64,000 nucleotides of DNA from an uncultured Kordia sp. (GTDB taxonomy: Bacteria; Bacteroidota; Bacteroidia; Flavobacteriales; Flavobacteriaceae), in assembly GCF_947496985.1 (NCBI RefSeq), contig NZ_CANMEZ010000010.1, positions 1-64,000 on the forward strand, written 5' to 3'. The position numbers were made by a program, and so were the translations under genes. This document shows, in pieces, positions 45,601 to 54,133 of this stretch. Positions within the stretch are counted from its first letter, which is position 1. Every line of letters begins with the position of its first letter. The notes beneath the pieces are model-generated. The model saw nothing but the letters and a program-made list of their open reading frames with translations, was not told the DNA's origin and did not search any database.

Positions 45601-46618
45601 TGGAACAGCTACTGCATGGAATGTTGAATTAGTAAATTTATCGGCAGGAGGTACAGTTACAGGAACGGCAACATCTACAGGAGTTGCAAATCCTTTTAAC
45701 CTTACTGGATTGATATCTGCGACTAATTATGAGTATTACGTACAGTCAGATTGTGCTGGAGGGGAAAGTGTTTGGGTTGGACCATTTGCTTTTTCTACAC
45801 CATGTCCTGGATCTTTTTCAACTTTCCCTATTGATACTGATTTTTCTGTAAATCCTCCTTTATGTTGGACAGAAGCAGAAGACGGGGAAGTAGCAGCAGG
45901 ACCAACAGGTACAACTTCTGATTGGAAAGCAAACAGAGCATATACAGATGAAGATACAAATGTTATAAATAGTAATGTTATAAATCTATACCAAAATGTA
46001 GATAGAGAATGGTTAATTTCTCCTGTATATGATATTCCAATGGGGACTTCTTATAGTTTAGATTTGGAAGTAGCTGTTACTAATTACAGATTTTCAGGAA
46101 CTAGTACTGCTACAGATACAGATACTATGGGAAGTGATGACGAAGTTCAGCTTTTACAAACTATTGATGGAGGAACAACTTGGACAGTTATTACCACTTG
46201 GAATGCTACAAATCAACCTTCAGTTACTGGTAGTAGATTTGTTCATACCTTAACTGGTGTAAGTGGAAATGTTCAGTTTGCTATTTGGGCAAGTGATGGT
46301 ACTACGGATGATCTTGAAGATTATGATTTCCATATTGGAAAATTCAGTGTGTTGGAAACAGCATCATTATCTGTAAATGAAGTACGTATTGAAGGATTTA
46401 AATATTATCCAAATCCAGTAACAAATACTTTGACATTAAAAGCGCAAAAGAATATTCAAAACGTAGCATTCTACAATATGTTAGGTCAAGAAGTGTTAAG
46501 AGTTTCACCTAATGCAGTAAGTAAAGAAATTAATACAGCTTCACTAAGAGCTGGGACTTACTTTGTAAAAGTGACAATCAATAATGCAACTGATACTATA
46601 AAAATTATTAAGAAATAG
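42668..46618 (+). CDS. T9SS-exported fibronectin type III multidomain protein
   Basis: 1316 residues. Signal peptide (MRKITLLFLILVTNLAFSQ); an N-terminal beta domain; then alternating FN3 modules (SALGATNITSTSADLGWTEN) and MAM/jelly-roll-like domains (WEEADNGDSSSGPMDLGSGS; RSDWIISPEFDLSMAAPSEL). The C-terminus is a T9SS sorting domain (YYPNPVTNTLTLKAQ...; RAGTYFVKVTINN). The second and third large modules are near duplicates, with 161 bases almost identical (43901-44061 and 45359-45519). Probably a surface adhesin. Confidence 0.9.
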   Translation: MRKITLLFLILVTNLAFSQVSIGTGSDGGSTNSPPINPYYGFSYGQSIYLASEINANGSITSIDIQLNAGADISSADETVDVWIGHTTKSIFDSTTDWVDVSTLTQVLTSGTITSASDVLTITFTTPFAYNGTDNLIIAIDANESGFGGSSDYIRSTNGPTSAVTLMYRSDSTNPDPTSPPTGTLRQNRGNITFNGIAQACPSPSALGATNITSTSADLGWTENGTAALWNVELVDITGGGTVTGTATSTGVTNSFNIMGLSPANDYEYYVQSDCVGGGLSSWVGPYAFTTACAVFTPEYNADMSTNVPNCWEEADNGDSSSGPMDLGSGSWTSSNHGGTPSNRFNLYLANRSDWIISPEFDLSMAAPSELKVYVALTEGGTSGSGADLGSDDRVSLLMTTDGGTTWSALDAWVQGNVPTDIGEEITYDLSAQTGTVQFAFLAQEGPVDDAEDIYFHVSKFQVRETPACNEITALSETVTSTTEVTINWTAGASETEWTYEYGVSPYTQGGGGMSGTGTVMTTPTLDLTGLTEGETYDIYVQANCGGDDSLYVSLTWTQPSLGETCALPIALTVEADCSTATPTTLDYSASFNLGTTDLSCDAFGVNAGSWYEFVAPATGSVFVNLVGETAEYAVYNGCGMEVVCNSTATNQGEVTGLTAGTTYQLAVWKDSATSGTTDICLEAITCPNPSTLTATTITTTTAILGWTETGSATAWNVEIVDVTAGGMVTGMATNTGVMNPFNATGLNASSEYQFYVQADCGGGDTSDWIGPFTFTTACDVFTPDYDADMSVNVPTCWEEADNGDSSTGPMDLGSASWFASNHNGTASNVFNLFLGGRSDWIISPEFDLSMAAPSELKVYVALTENTTNGSGADLGSDDRVSLLMTTDGGATWSGLQAWVQGNVPTDIGEEITYDLSAQTGTVQFAFLAQEGPVDDTEDIYFHVSKFQVREIPSCIEPSALTATNIMETSADLSWTENGTATAWNVELVNLSAGGTVTGTATSTGVANPFNLTGLISATNYEYYVQSDCAGGESVWVGPFAFSTPCPGSFSTFPIDTDFSVNPPLCWTEAEDGEVAAGPTGTTSDWKANRAYTDEDTNVINSNVINLYQNVDREWLISPVYDIPMGTSYSLDLEVAVTNYRFSGTSTATDTDTMGSDDEVQLLQTIDGGTTWTVITTWNATNQPSVTGSRFVHTLTGVSGNVQFAIWASDGTTDDLEDYDFHIGKFSVLETASLSVNEVRIEGFKYYPNPVTNTLTLKAQKNIQNVAFYNMLGQEVLRVSPNAVSKEINTASLRAGTYFVKVTINNATDTIKIIKK
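43901..44061 (+). repeat. Intragenic repeat, copy 1
   Basis: Encodes AWVQGNVPTDIGEEITYDLS and the following FLAQEGPVDDAEDIYFHVSK. It differs from the copy at 45359-45519 at only a handful of bases, far fewer than the flanking parts of the same modules. Confidence 0.75.
45359..45519 (+). repeat. Intragenic repeat, copy 2
   Basis: Second copy of the 161-base block in the FN3 gene, 1,458 bases downstream of copy 1 and in the same reading frame. Such identity in a diverged duplication points to gene conversion or recent selection. Confidence 0.75.
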
Positions 46619-46640
46619 TTTCTTAAATAAGTTATTAATA

Positions 46641-46667
46641 AAAGCCACCAATCGGTGGCTTTTTTTA
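46641..46667 (+). terminator. Rho-independent terminator of the FN3 gene
   Basis: AAGCCACC / GGTGGCTT stem, four-base loop AATC, then seven T residues; 24 bases after the stop. Confidence 0.88.
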
Positions 46668-46678
46668 TGTGATTAATT

Positions 46679-46686
46679 TACTTTTG
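46679..46686 (+). promoter_or_regulatory. -7 box of the glycosyltransferase gene
   Basis: TACTTTTG only five bases before the ATG at 46691, implying a very short or absent leader. Confidence 0.5.
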
Positions 46687-46690
46687 CGAC

Positions 46691-47698
46691 ATGCATACAA
46701 AGTTTTCAATAATTGTTCCTGTATATAACAGACCTGATGAAGTAGAAGAACTACTCGAAAGTATTGCCAAACAAACATTTCAAGAAGCATTTGAAGTAGT
46801 GATTGTTGAAGATGGTTCTACAATTCCTGCAAAAAATATCATTGAAAAATATAAAAACAAGCTAGATATTAGTTATTTTTTTAAAGAAAACTCTGGACCT
46901 GGAGACTCCAGAAATTATGGAATGCAGCGAGCAAAAGGAAATTACTTCTTAATATTTGATTCCGATTGTATATTACCACCACAGTATTTAAGAGAAGTTT
47001 ACAATGCATTAAAGGAAAACTATTATGAATGTTTCGGTGGACCAGATGCAGCTCATAGTTCATTCACAAGTATACAAAAGGCAATTAGTTATGCAATGAC
47101 CGCTTTCTTGACTACAGGAGGAATTAGAGGAGGGAAAAAAGCAGTCAACAAATTCCAGCCAAGAAGTTTCAACATGGGGATTTCTAAAGAAGTATTTGAA
47201 AAAACACACGGTTTTGGTCAAATTCACCCAGGAGAAGACCCAGATTTAACCATTAGAATATGGAAAGCAGGGTATAACACAACATTACTTCCTGAAGCTT
47301 ATGTGTATCATAAACGTAGAATTTCATGGGAAAAATTTCATACACAAGTACGTAAATTTGGAATGGTACGCCCAATTCTAAATATATGGCATCCTAAAAC
47401 AGCAAAACTTACCTATTGGTTTCCAACATTATTCTGTATCGGATTTATAATTTCAATAATTGCAAGTATATTTTTTAAATTTCATTGGTTTTCATTCGCA
47501 TATGGCGTATATTTTATAGCAATATTAATAGATGCATTAAGAAGTACAAAAAGTATTAAAATAGCAATATTAGCAATGTTGGCAGTTTGTATACAATTTT
47601 ACGGATATGGAATAGGCTTTTTAAAATCAACAATTGCTCTGAAAATATTTAAGCACGATCCAGAAAAAAGATTTCCTAAACTATTCTTTAAAAAATAA
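46691..47698 (+). CDS. Family 2 glycosyltransferase
   Basis: 335 residues. GT-A fold: KFSIIVPVYNRPDEVEELLE at the N-terminus, VIVEDGSTIPAKNI nucleotide-binding segment, DXD-like FDSDCILPP, acceptor-side GEDPDLTIRIWKAGY, and two or three C-terminal membrane helices (residues about 240-310). Transfers sugars to lipid or polysaccharide at the inner membrane; substrate unknown. Three bases before the YbbR-like gene, and apparently co-transcribed with it and coaE. Confidence 0.87.
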   Translation: MHTKFSIIVPVYNRPDEVEELLESIAKQTFQEAFEVVIVEDGSTIPAKNIIEKYKNKLDISYFFKENSGPGDSRNYGMQRAKGNYFLIFDSDCILPPQYLREVYNALKENYYECFGGPDAAHSSFTSIQKAISYAMTAFLTTGGIRGGKKAVNKFQPRSFNMGISKEVFEKTHGFGQIHPGEDPDLTIRIWKAGYNTTLLPEAYVYHKRRISWEKFHTQVRKFGMVRPILNIWHPKTAKLTYWFPTLFCIGFIISIIASIFFKFHWFSFAYGVYFIAILIDALRSTKSIKIAILAMLAVCIQFYGYGIGFLKSTIALKIFKHDPEKRFPKLFFKK

Positions 47699-47700
47699 CT

Positions 47701-48663
47701 ATGAGTAAAGGGATTAAAAATGTAGTTGCAGAAATGTACAAAGGAAGAAAAATCAATACATTCCTGATTTTCTTCATCATCTCTTTTATGATATGGACGC
47801 TTATCAAATTGTCTAATACTTACACGGATACCATCACAATGGATGTAGCGTATACCAACTTAGCTGATGATAAAATTTTACTAGGAAATCAAAAAAACAT
47901 TATTGAAGCACAAGTAAAAACTACAGGTTTTCGAATGTTGCGACAAAAATTCTTCAAAAATACCATTGAAGTTGATCTTAAAAAAGTAAACAAACTCAAA
48001 ACAGAAGAAGCATTCTATGTATTAGCTGACGATGCTATCAATAAACACCTCTATCAGGAAACTGAAATTTTAAAAGTATCGCCAGATACATTGTTTTTAA
48101 AACTGGGGAAAAATAAAACAAAAGAGGTTCCGGTAATACATCAATTAGAACTCGCATTTGAAAACGGTTATAACTTATATGATTCATTACGAATAGAGCC
48201 AAAAAAGATTACGATATCAGGCCCAGAAGATGTTGTAGATGCTCAAAAAGTGGTATATACTGAAATCAGACAAATAGAAGCTATCAATAAAGACATAGCG
48301 TTAGATATAAAATTACTGAAAAATGATACCTTAAAGCGTTTAATGTATAGTACATCTAAGGTAAAAGTTGTTGCTAAAGTTGATAAATTTACAGAAGGGA
48401 AATTAAGTATTCCATTAACTGTTATTAACTTGCCTAGTGGATATTCTATTAAGTTATTTCCGAAAGAAGTAAACATAACATTTACGGCTAATGTTTCTGA
48501 CTTTAATGAAATTACAAAAAACGACTTTTCTATTCTCTGTGATTATAAGGACATTCAAAATACAAATGCTTCCTTTTTTATTCCTAAATTGGGAAAACGA
48601 CCAAAAACAGTAAAAACGTTTCGAATTGATAATAAAAAAATAAATTTCTTAATTAAAAAATGA
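47701..48663 (+). CDS. YbbR-like domain protein
   Basis: 320 residues with one N-terminal membrane helix (TFLIFFIISFMIWTLIKLSN) and a periplasmic part containing YbbR-like repeats (VDLKKVNKLKTEEAFYVLAD; LRIEPKKITISGPEDVVDA; DLPSGY-like VINLPSGYSIKLFPKEVNIT). YbbR proteins are linked to envelope and cyclic-dinucleotide functions elsewhere. Next to coaE in many Flavobacteriaceae. Overlaps coaE by four bases (ATGA type). Confidence 0.8.
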   Translation: MSKGIKNVVAEMYKGRKINTFLIFFIISFMIWTLIKLSNTYTDTITMDVAYTNLADDKILLGNQKNIIEAQVKTTGFRMLRQKFFKNTIEVDLKKVNKLKTEEAFYVLADDAINKHLYQETEILKVSPDTLFLKLGKNKTKEVPVIHQLELAFENGYNLYDSLRIEPKKITISGPEDVVDAQKVVYTEIRQIEAINKDIALDIKLLKNDTLKRLMYSTSKVKVVAKVDKFTEGKLSIPLTVINLPSGYSIKLFPKEVNITFTANVSDFNEITKNDFSILCDYKDIQNTNASFFIPKLGKRPKTVKTFRIDNKKINFLIKK

Positions 48664-49244
48664 TTGTAGGACTAACTGGAGGAATTGGAAGTGGGAAAAC
48701 CACAATAGCTAAAATGTTTCATGAACTAGGTGTTTCTATATACATCGCAGACATAGAAGCTAAAAAGTTAATGAATACTTCTGAAGTCATACAGAAAGAA
48801 CTAATCGAAGCGTTTGGAAAAGAAACCTATAAAAACGGCAAACTGAATAGAAGTTACCTATCTAATATTGTATTCAACCAGCCAGAAGAATTAAAAAAAA
48901 TAAATTCCATTGTACATCCACGTGTCGGTCAGCACTTCAAAGACTGGTATGCAGCACGTAGCAATGAAAAATATATCATAAAAGAAGTTGCTATTCTATT
49001 TGAAAACGATTCATACAAGCAATGCGATAAAATAATAACGGTTGTAGCACCTATTGAAGAGCGTTTTCGTCGAATTATACAAAGAGACAATACCACACGC
49101 GAAGCGATACAAGGCAGAATGAATAACCAATGGAGTGATGAGAAAAAAATAACACTTTCTGATTATATCATTCATAATGAAGATCTCGAAAAAGCAAAAG
49201 AACAAGTAGCAAAAATTCACCAAGAAATATCGGTGTTTCGCTAG
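48660..49244 (+). CDS. coaE: Dephospho-CoA kinase CoaE
   Basis: 194 residues. P-loop GLTGGIGSGKTTIAKMF, IYIADIEAKKLMN, and RFRRIIQRDNTTREAIQGRM. Phosphorylates dephospho-CoA, the last step of CoA synthesis; coaBC lies 12 kb upstream. Coupled to the YbbR gene by overlap. Confidence 0.94.
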   Translation: MIVGLTGGIGSGKTTIAKMFHELGVSIYIADIEAKKLMNTSEVIQKELIEAFGKETYKNGKLNRSYLSNIVFNQPEELKKINSIVHPRVGQHFKDWYAARSNEKYIIKEVAILFENDSYKQCDKIITVVAPIEERFRRIIQRDNTTREAIQGRMNNQWSDEKKITLSDYIIHNEDLEKAKEQVAKIHQEISVFR

Positions 49245-49312
49245 AAAATCTGACAAAATTAACATATTTGTTAAGGTTTGGTTAAAAAGTTAAAATAACC
49301 GAGATTAAGCGT

Positions 49313-49320
49313 TAATTTTG
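49313..49320 (+). promoter_or_regulatory. -7 box of the histidine kinase gene
   Basis: TAATTTTG five bases before the ATG at 49326; short-leader arrangement as at 46679. Confidence 0.5.
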
Positions 49321-49325
49321 ATCAA

Positions 49326-50909
49326 ATGAGTAAACGATTATTTATTGTTCTAGTCATTTTGATGAGTTTATCGCTCATCGGAATTATATTTGTCCAAGGA
49401 TATTGGATTGCTTCTGCTGTAAAAGAAAAGCGAGAATCTTTTTCCTTAAATGCAAACCAAATTCTAACAAATGTTTCTGAAAGTGCGAGGAAGTCAGAAT
49501 ACCTCAAATACTATACGCAATTTGAAAGAATAAAAGATAGCATAGAAGAACCAGGAAATTCGCAGCTAATCAATATATTCCAAATTACAAGTAGAAACGA
49601 AAAAAATAATGAAACTAGTATTTATACTAGAGGAATTTTAGAAGAAGATTACAATATTTTCCCTACGTTCATTGATAACATAAGTGAAGACGATAGTACG
49701 TCCATCAAAAATTTTAAACGTGTGCAAACACGTACCATATATAAAGAAGATTTGTTGGATGACGCTAATGCAAGTAGTTTATCTTTTGTACAACGCATGC
49801 GTGAAGTAGATAATGTTTCGCGAAGCATGGTACAATACCAAGATGTGATAGATGAATTTACAAAGCAAATTCCTATTCATAAACGAATCTCTACAGATCT
49901 CTTACAATATTTCATAGAAGAACATCTATTGAAATTAGAACTAGATCTTGATTATGAGTTTGGTGTATATGACGACGGATTGGCAACAAAAATAAAGTCG
50001 AGCAAATTCAAAATTACAGACAGCGGAATGTATGATGTTCCTCTTTTTGATAATAATGGAGAAGAAAGTGGTTTTACGTTATTTGTAAGCTTCCCCAAAA
50101 GAAGTAAATACGTTTTATCGTCTATCATGGGAATGGCAATAATGTCTATTGTGTTTACCTTAATTATAATCATTGCATATTCAAGTGCATTGTATCAACT
50201 AATAAAGCAAAAACAGATATCAGAAATAAAAACTGATTTCATAAACAATATGACACACGAATTCAAAACGCCAATAGCTACTATTAATTTAGCACTAGAT
50301 GCCGTTCAGAATCCGAAAATAATTGATGATAGAGACAAAGTAAAACGCTATCTGCGAATGATTCGTGAAGAAAATAAACGAATGCATGCACAAGTAGAAA
50401 ATGTATTGCGAATCTCTAAATTAGAGAAAAATCAATTAGATATAAGTAAGGATGAAGTAGATGTCCATGACCTAATTGAAGATGCAATGTCACATATAGA
50501 GTTGATTGTTGAAGACCGAAACGGGTATGTAAAACTGCATTTAGGAGCTAAAGACTCAATGGTTATGGCAAATGACACGCACTTTACCAATGTATTAGTA
50601 AATGTCTTAGACAACGCTATCAAATACACGGAAGGAGAACCAAAAATTGACATTCACACCGAAATGGTGAAAAATAATATAGTAATAAAGGTTCAAGACC
50701 AAGGACAGGGAATGTCCAAATCAGTACAGAAAAGAATATTTGAAAAATTTTATAGAGAACATACAGGTGATATCCATAATGTAAAAGGACATGGACTTGG
50801 CTTAGCTTACGTAAAACGAATCGTAGACGACCATCAAGGTGAAGTATTCGTTGAAAGTGAAAAAGGCAAAGGAAGTACCTTCATTATCAAATTACCCTTA
50901 ATATCGTAA
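49326..50909 (+). CDS. Sensor histidine kinase
   Basis: 527 residues: membrane helix about 7-28, large periplasmic sensor (about 29-262), second helix about 263-288, then HisKA with H311 in NNMTHEFKTPIATI and HATPase_c with N box NVLDNAIKYTEGEP, G boxes DQGQGMSKSVQ and GHGLGLAYVKRIVDDH. Membrane sensor that phosphorylates the response regulator encoded five bases downstream. Architecture like the RprX/RprY pair of Bacteroidota; signal unknown. Confidence 0.92.
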   Translation: MSKRLFIVLVILMSLSLIGIIFVQGYWIASAVKEKRESFSLNANQILTNVSESARKSEYLKYYTQFERIKDSIEEPGNSQLINIFQITSRNEKNNETSIYTRGILEEDYNIFPTFIDNISEDDSTSIKNFKRVQTRTIYKEDLLDDANASSLSFVQRMREVDNVSRSMVQYQDVIDEFTKQIPIHKRISTDLLQYFIEEHLLKLELDLDYEFGVYDDGLATKIKSSKFKITDSGMYDVPLFDNNGEESGFTLFVSFPKRSKYVLSSIMGMAIMSIVFTLIIIIAYSSALYQLIKQKQISEIKTDFINNMTHEFKTPIATINLALDAVQNPKIIDDRDKVKRYLRMIREENKRMHAQVENVLRISKLEKNQLDISKDEVDVHDLIEDAMSHIELIVEDRNGYVKLHLGAKDSMVMANDTHFTNVLVNVLDNAIKYTEGEPKIDIHTEMVKNNIVIKVQDQGQGMSKSVQKRIFEKFYREHTGDIHNVKGHGLGLAYVKRIVDDHQGEVFVESEKGKGSTFIIKLPLIS

Positions 50910-50913
50910 CCAC

Positions 50914-51627
50914 ATGGAGATTCAAAACAAAAAAATTTTATTAGTAGAAGATGATCCGAATTTTGGAACAGTATTAAAAGACTATCTATCAATGAACGAT
51001 TATGACGTTGTTCATGCAAAGAACGGAATGGAAGGATTTGAAAAATTCAAAAAAGACAATTACGACCTTTGCATACTTGACGTTATGATGCCGTACAAGG
51101 ATGGTTTTACACTTGCGAAAGAAATTCGTGAGAAAAATACAGAAGTTCCAATCATTTTCCTCACAGCCAAAGCATTAAAAGAAGATGTAATGAAAGGATA
51201 CAAAGTAGGCGCTGACGACTACTTAAACAAACCTTTCGATTCAGAAGTATTATTGATGAAAATCAAAGCAATAATGCAACGTAAAACATCTGATTCTGTT
51301 GCTGATAGCAAACAATTCGAATTCGTAATTGGAAGATTTAGCTTAAACTCTAAATTAAGATTCTTAACATTTGATCAAGAAGAACCGACCAAATTATCGC
51401 CAAAAGAAAACGAATTATTACGTTTGTTAGCTTTACATGAAAATGATTTAATGCCTAGAGAACTGGCGTTAACGAAAATTTGGAGAGATGATAACTACTT
51501 CACATCAAGATCAATGGATGTGTATATTGCGAAACTACGAAAGTATCTGAAAAGAGATGAAGACGTAGAAATTCTAAATATTCACGGAGAAGGATTTAGA
51601 TTGGTTGTTAAAAACAAAGCGGAGTAG
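50914..51627 (+). CDS. OmpR-type response regulator
   Basis: 237 residues: receiver domain with acidic pocket E12/D13, phospho-acceptor D56 (LCILDVMMPYKDG), T/K switch (FLTAKAL, NKPFDSE), then a winged-helix DNA-binding domain (LSPKENELLRLLALHENDLM; YFTSRSMDVYIAKLRKYLKR). Partner of the upstream kinase. Followed by a terminator. Confidence 0.94.
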   Translation: MEIQNKKILLVEDDPNFGTVLKDYLSMNDYDVVHAKNGMEGFEKFKKDNYDLCILDVMMPYKDGFTLAKEIREKNTEVPIIFLTAKALKEDVMKGYKVGADDYLNKPFDSEVLLMKIKAIMQRKTSDSVADSKQFEFVIGRFSLNSKLRFLTFDQEEPTKLSPKENELLRLLALHENDLMPRELALTKIWRDDNYFTSRSMDVYIAKLRKYLKRDEDVEILNIHGEGFRLVVKNKAE

Positions 51628-51673
51628 TAGAGATCTACACGCTTAGTTTCCCCACAAACCAAATGAAAAAAAT

Positions 51674-51702
51674 AGTCGACTACCCCGAATGTCGACTTTT
51701 TC
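51674..51702. terminator. Terminator between convergent genes
   Basis: AGTCGAC and GTCGACT form a seven-base stem with a ten-base loop, followed by T residues on the plus strand and preceded by an A run, so it may serve both the response regulator and the cupin gene. Confidence 0.65.
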
Positions 51703-51704
51703 AG

Positions 51705-52211
51705 TTATTGCCTAGTAAGTCTATAGATAATACTTTTATGAGAAGGATATACAGCTGTTAGCGCTGTGCGTGTTGCCAATTCAAAATCATCAAAATCAAA
51801 TCCTGGCGCTACAGTACATCCTACAAAAGCATACGAATCTTTTTTAGATACGCTTGACGCGAACCAACAACCTGCAGGAACAACAAGTTGCGGTTTTTCA
51901 CCATTACTAAAATTCATTCCAACTTTATGTTCTGTGTACACTCCGTCTTCATCTATTACATGTACAGATAATGAACTTCCTCCATAAAAATGCCAAATTT
52001 CATCTTGCTTAATTCTATGAAACGCAGAAAAATTCTCTGAAGTCAATAAAAAATAAATGCTTGTGCAATAATTTCGATCGCCCGAAAAATCAGCTGCTAA
52101 TGCATCTTTAGGAATTACAGATGCACTTCTGTATACTTCTTTGTAAAAGCCGCCTTCAGGATGTGGTAATAATTCTAAGCTTGTAACTAATTTTTTTATT
52201 TCGGATTTCAT
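51705..52211 (-). CDS. Cupin protein of the DUF985 type
   Basis: 168 residues matching the DUF985/YML079W-like cupins: LELLPHPEGGFYKEVYRS, YFLLTSENFSAFHRIKQDEI, WHFYGGSSLSVHVIDEDG, LVVPAGCWFASSV, YAFVGCTVAPGFDFDDFEL. Typical length. Probably binds a small ligand; activity not assigned. Its ATG lies four bases from a heptanucleotide tandem repeat that occupies the promoter position. Confidence 0.88.
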   Translation of the reverse strand: MKSEIKKLVTSLELLPHPEGGFYKEVYRSASVIPKDALAADFSGDRNYCTSIYFLLTSENFSAFHRIKQDEIWHFYGGSSLSVHVIDEDGVYTEHKVGMNFSNGEKPQLVVPAGCWFASSVSKKDSYAFVGCTVAPGFDFDDFELATRTALTAVYPSHKSIIYRLTRQ

Positions 52212-52215
52212 ATTT

Positions 52216-52282
52216 TTCAGTATTCAGTATTCAGTATTCAGTATTCAGTATTCAGTATTCAGTATTCAGTATTCAGTATTCA
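52216..52282. repeat. Heptanucleotide tandem repeat (TTCAGTA)n
   Basis: 67 bases of perfect TTCAGTA repeats, nine full units plus TTCA. It fills the gap between the cupin start (52211) and the miaA stop (52291). Length changes by slippage would alter the cupin gene's leader or promoter spacing. Confidence 0.95.
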
Positions 52283-52290
52283 AAGAGTTA

Positions 52291-53193
52291 TTACATTAAA
52301 ATATTGATTTGATCAATGATATTAGAAACTTCTTCTTGATAATCAAACCAACTTGTATTTGTATCTCTGCGAAACCAAGTTCCTTGTCGTTTGGCAAATC
52401 GGCGTGTATTTTTCTTAATTTCACTAATAGCAAAATCTAAAGTGAAATCTCCGTCGAAATAACTGAATAATTCACGATAGCCTACAGTTTGCAATGCATT
52501 TAAGCTTTTATGTTTGTACAATGCTTTTGCTTCTTTAAGCAAACCTTCGTTCATCATAATATCAACACGTCTGTTAATACGATCGTATATAATTTCTCTA
52601 TCTGCAGTGAGTCCAACTTTAATCGAAGTAAAGTTACGCTGTGTCATTTCTGCTTTCAAAAAACTAGAATATGGTTTTCCACTTCCAATACAAATTTCCA
52701 ATGCACGAATCAAGCGATGTGGGTTTTCTTTGGCAACTTTTTTATAATACACAGGATCAAGCTCTTGTAATTGTTGTTGAAGTGAAGTGATTCCTTTTGT
52801 GGTTAATTGTTGGTTTAAATCTTCTCTAATTTGTGGATCTACCTTTGGAAAATCATCCAAACCCTTTAAAACTGCATCTACATACAAACCGCTGCCACCA
52901 ACCATAACTACAATATTGTGTCTTTGAAACAATTCATCAAGTTTTGCAATAGCATCTTTTTCAAACTGTCCAACATTATATTCATCAAAAATGCTAATAT
53001 GTTGAATAAAATGATGATTTGCTGCGTTTTGTTCTTCTTGGGAAGGAACAGCAGTTCCGATTGCCATTTCTTTAAAAAACTGACGTGAATCGCACGAAAT
53101 AATCTCTGTGCCGAAATGTTGTGCAAGCTGAATACTCAAAGCTGTTTTTCCAATGGCTGTAGGGCCAACGATAGAAATAAGATAGTTAGACAT
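52291..53193 (-). CDS. miaA: tRNA dimethylallyltransferase MiaA
   Basis: 300 residues. P-loop VGPTAIGKTALSIQLAQHF, DSRQFFKEMAIGTAVPS, GGSGLYVDAVLKGLDDFP, and FAKRQGTWFRRD. Adds the dimethylallyl group to A37 of tRNAs reading UNN codons. Preceded on the same strand by an ion-channel gene 8 bases away. Confidence 0.95.
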   Translation of the reverse strand: MSNYLISIVGPTAIGKTALSIQLAQHFGTEIISCDSRQFFKEMAIGTAVPSQEEQNAANHHFIQHISIFDEYNVGQFEKDAIAKLDELFQRHNIVVMVGGSGLYVDAVLKGLDDFPKVDPQIREDLNQQLTTKGITSLQQQLQELDPVYYKKVAKENPHRLIRALEICIGSGKPYSSFLKAEMTQRNFTSIKVGLTADREIIYDRINRRVDIMMNEGLLKEAKALYKHKSLNALQTVGYRELFSYFDGDFTLDFAISEIKKNTRRFAKRQGTWFRRDTNTSWFDYQEEVSNIIDQINILM

Positions 53194-53201
53194 GTGTAGA
53201 T

Positions 53202-54032
53202 TTAATCAGTTTCTTTAGGATTCAAACTCTCACCACAATCAAAGCAAAAATCAGCACCATTTCTATGTCCTTCAGCAGCACAATTTGGACACGATTGTGT
53301 GTTTAAATGGATGTCATCTTTATCCATGGTAGCTAACTCGGCAGTAACAATTCCCGTAGGAACGGCAATAATTCCATATCCCATAATCATAATAATGGAA
53401 GCAATAAATTGTCCTAAAGCTGTTAACGGAGCTATATCTCCATACCCAACAGTGGTTAAAGTTACAATTGCCCAATAAATACTTCTAGGAATACTTGTAA
53501 AGCCACTATCTTCACCGCTTTCTACTAAATACATTACAGAGCCTAAAATTGTGCAAAGAATTAAAATAAACATAATAAAAACACCTATTTTAATTCTACT
53601 CGCTTTTAGAGCACGCAAAATATTGTTTGATTCTCCAATGAAACGCGCCAGTTTTAAAATACGGAAAACACGCATCAAACGTAGTGCTCGCAATGCAATT
53701 AATGATTGTGAACCAAAGATAAATAAAGATAAATACTTAGGAATAGTGGAAAGTAAATCTATTATACCATAAAAGCTAAAAATATATTGTGTTGGTTTTT
53801 TTATGGAAATAATTCGGGCAAAATATTCAATGGTAAACAAAACAGTAATGATCCATTCAGAAATATTTAGAAATTCTCCATGAGCTAATCTAAAGTCTTC
53901 TACACTTTCAAGCATAACTAGTAAAATACTAGCCAGAATCAGTATTAATAAAACAACATCAAAAAATTTACCTGCAGGTGTATCAGCTTCGTAAATAATT
54001 TCGTGAAGTTTTGCTTTCCAATTTTTTGCCAT
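53202..54032 (-). CDS. Voltage-gated potassium channel-like protein
   Basis: 276 residues with six membrane segments: an S4-like helix rich in Arg (LIALRALRLMRVFRILKLAR), pore helix and filter TLTTVGYGDIAPLTA, then S6. The C-terminus is a zinc-ribbon-like tail with four cysteines (SCPNCAAEGHRNG ... FCFDCGESL), unusual for simple bacterial channels. Conducts potassium through the inner membrane. Confidence 0.9.
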   Translation of the reverse strand: MAKNWKAKLHEIIYEADTPAGKFFDVVLLILILASILLVMLESVEDFRLAHGEFLNISEWIITVLFTIEYFARIISIKKPTQYIFSFYGIIDLLSTIPKYLSLFIFGSQSLIALRALRLMRVFRILKLARFIGESNNILRALKASRIKIGVFIMFILILCTILGSVMYLVESGEDSGFTSIPRSIYWAIVTLTTVGYGDIAPLTALGQFIASIIMIMGYGIIAVPTGIVTAELATMDKDDIHLNTQSCPNCAAEGHRNGADFCFDCGESLNPKETD

Positions 54033-54133
54033 AGCTGCAATTTACTATTTATTTTAGTGAAACTCAATTTAGAGCAATCTTTTACACAATGCTCAAAGTT
54101 CTATGTGAAACAAATCTTATTAAATAAGAGCGT

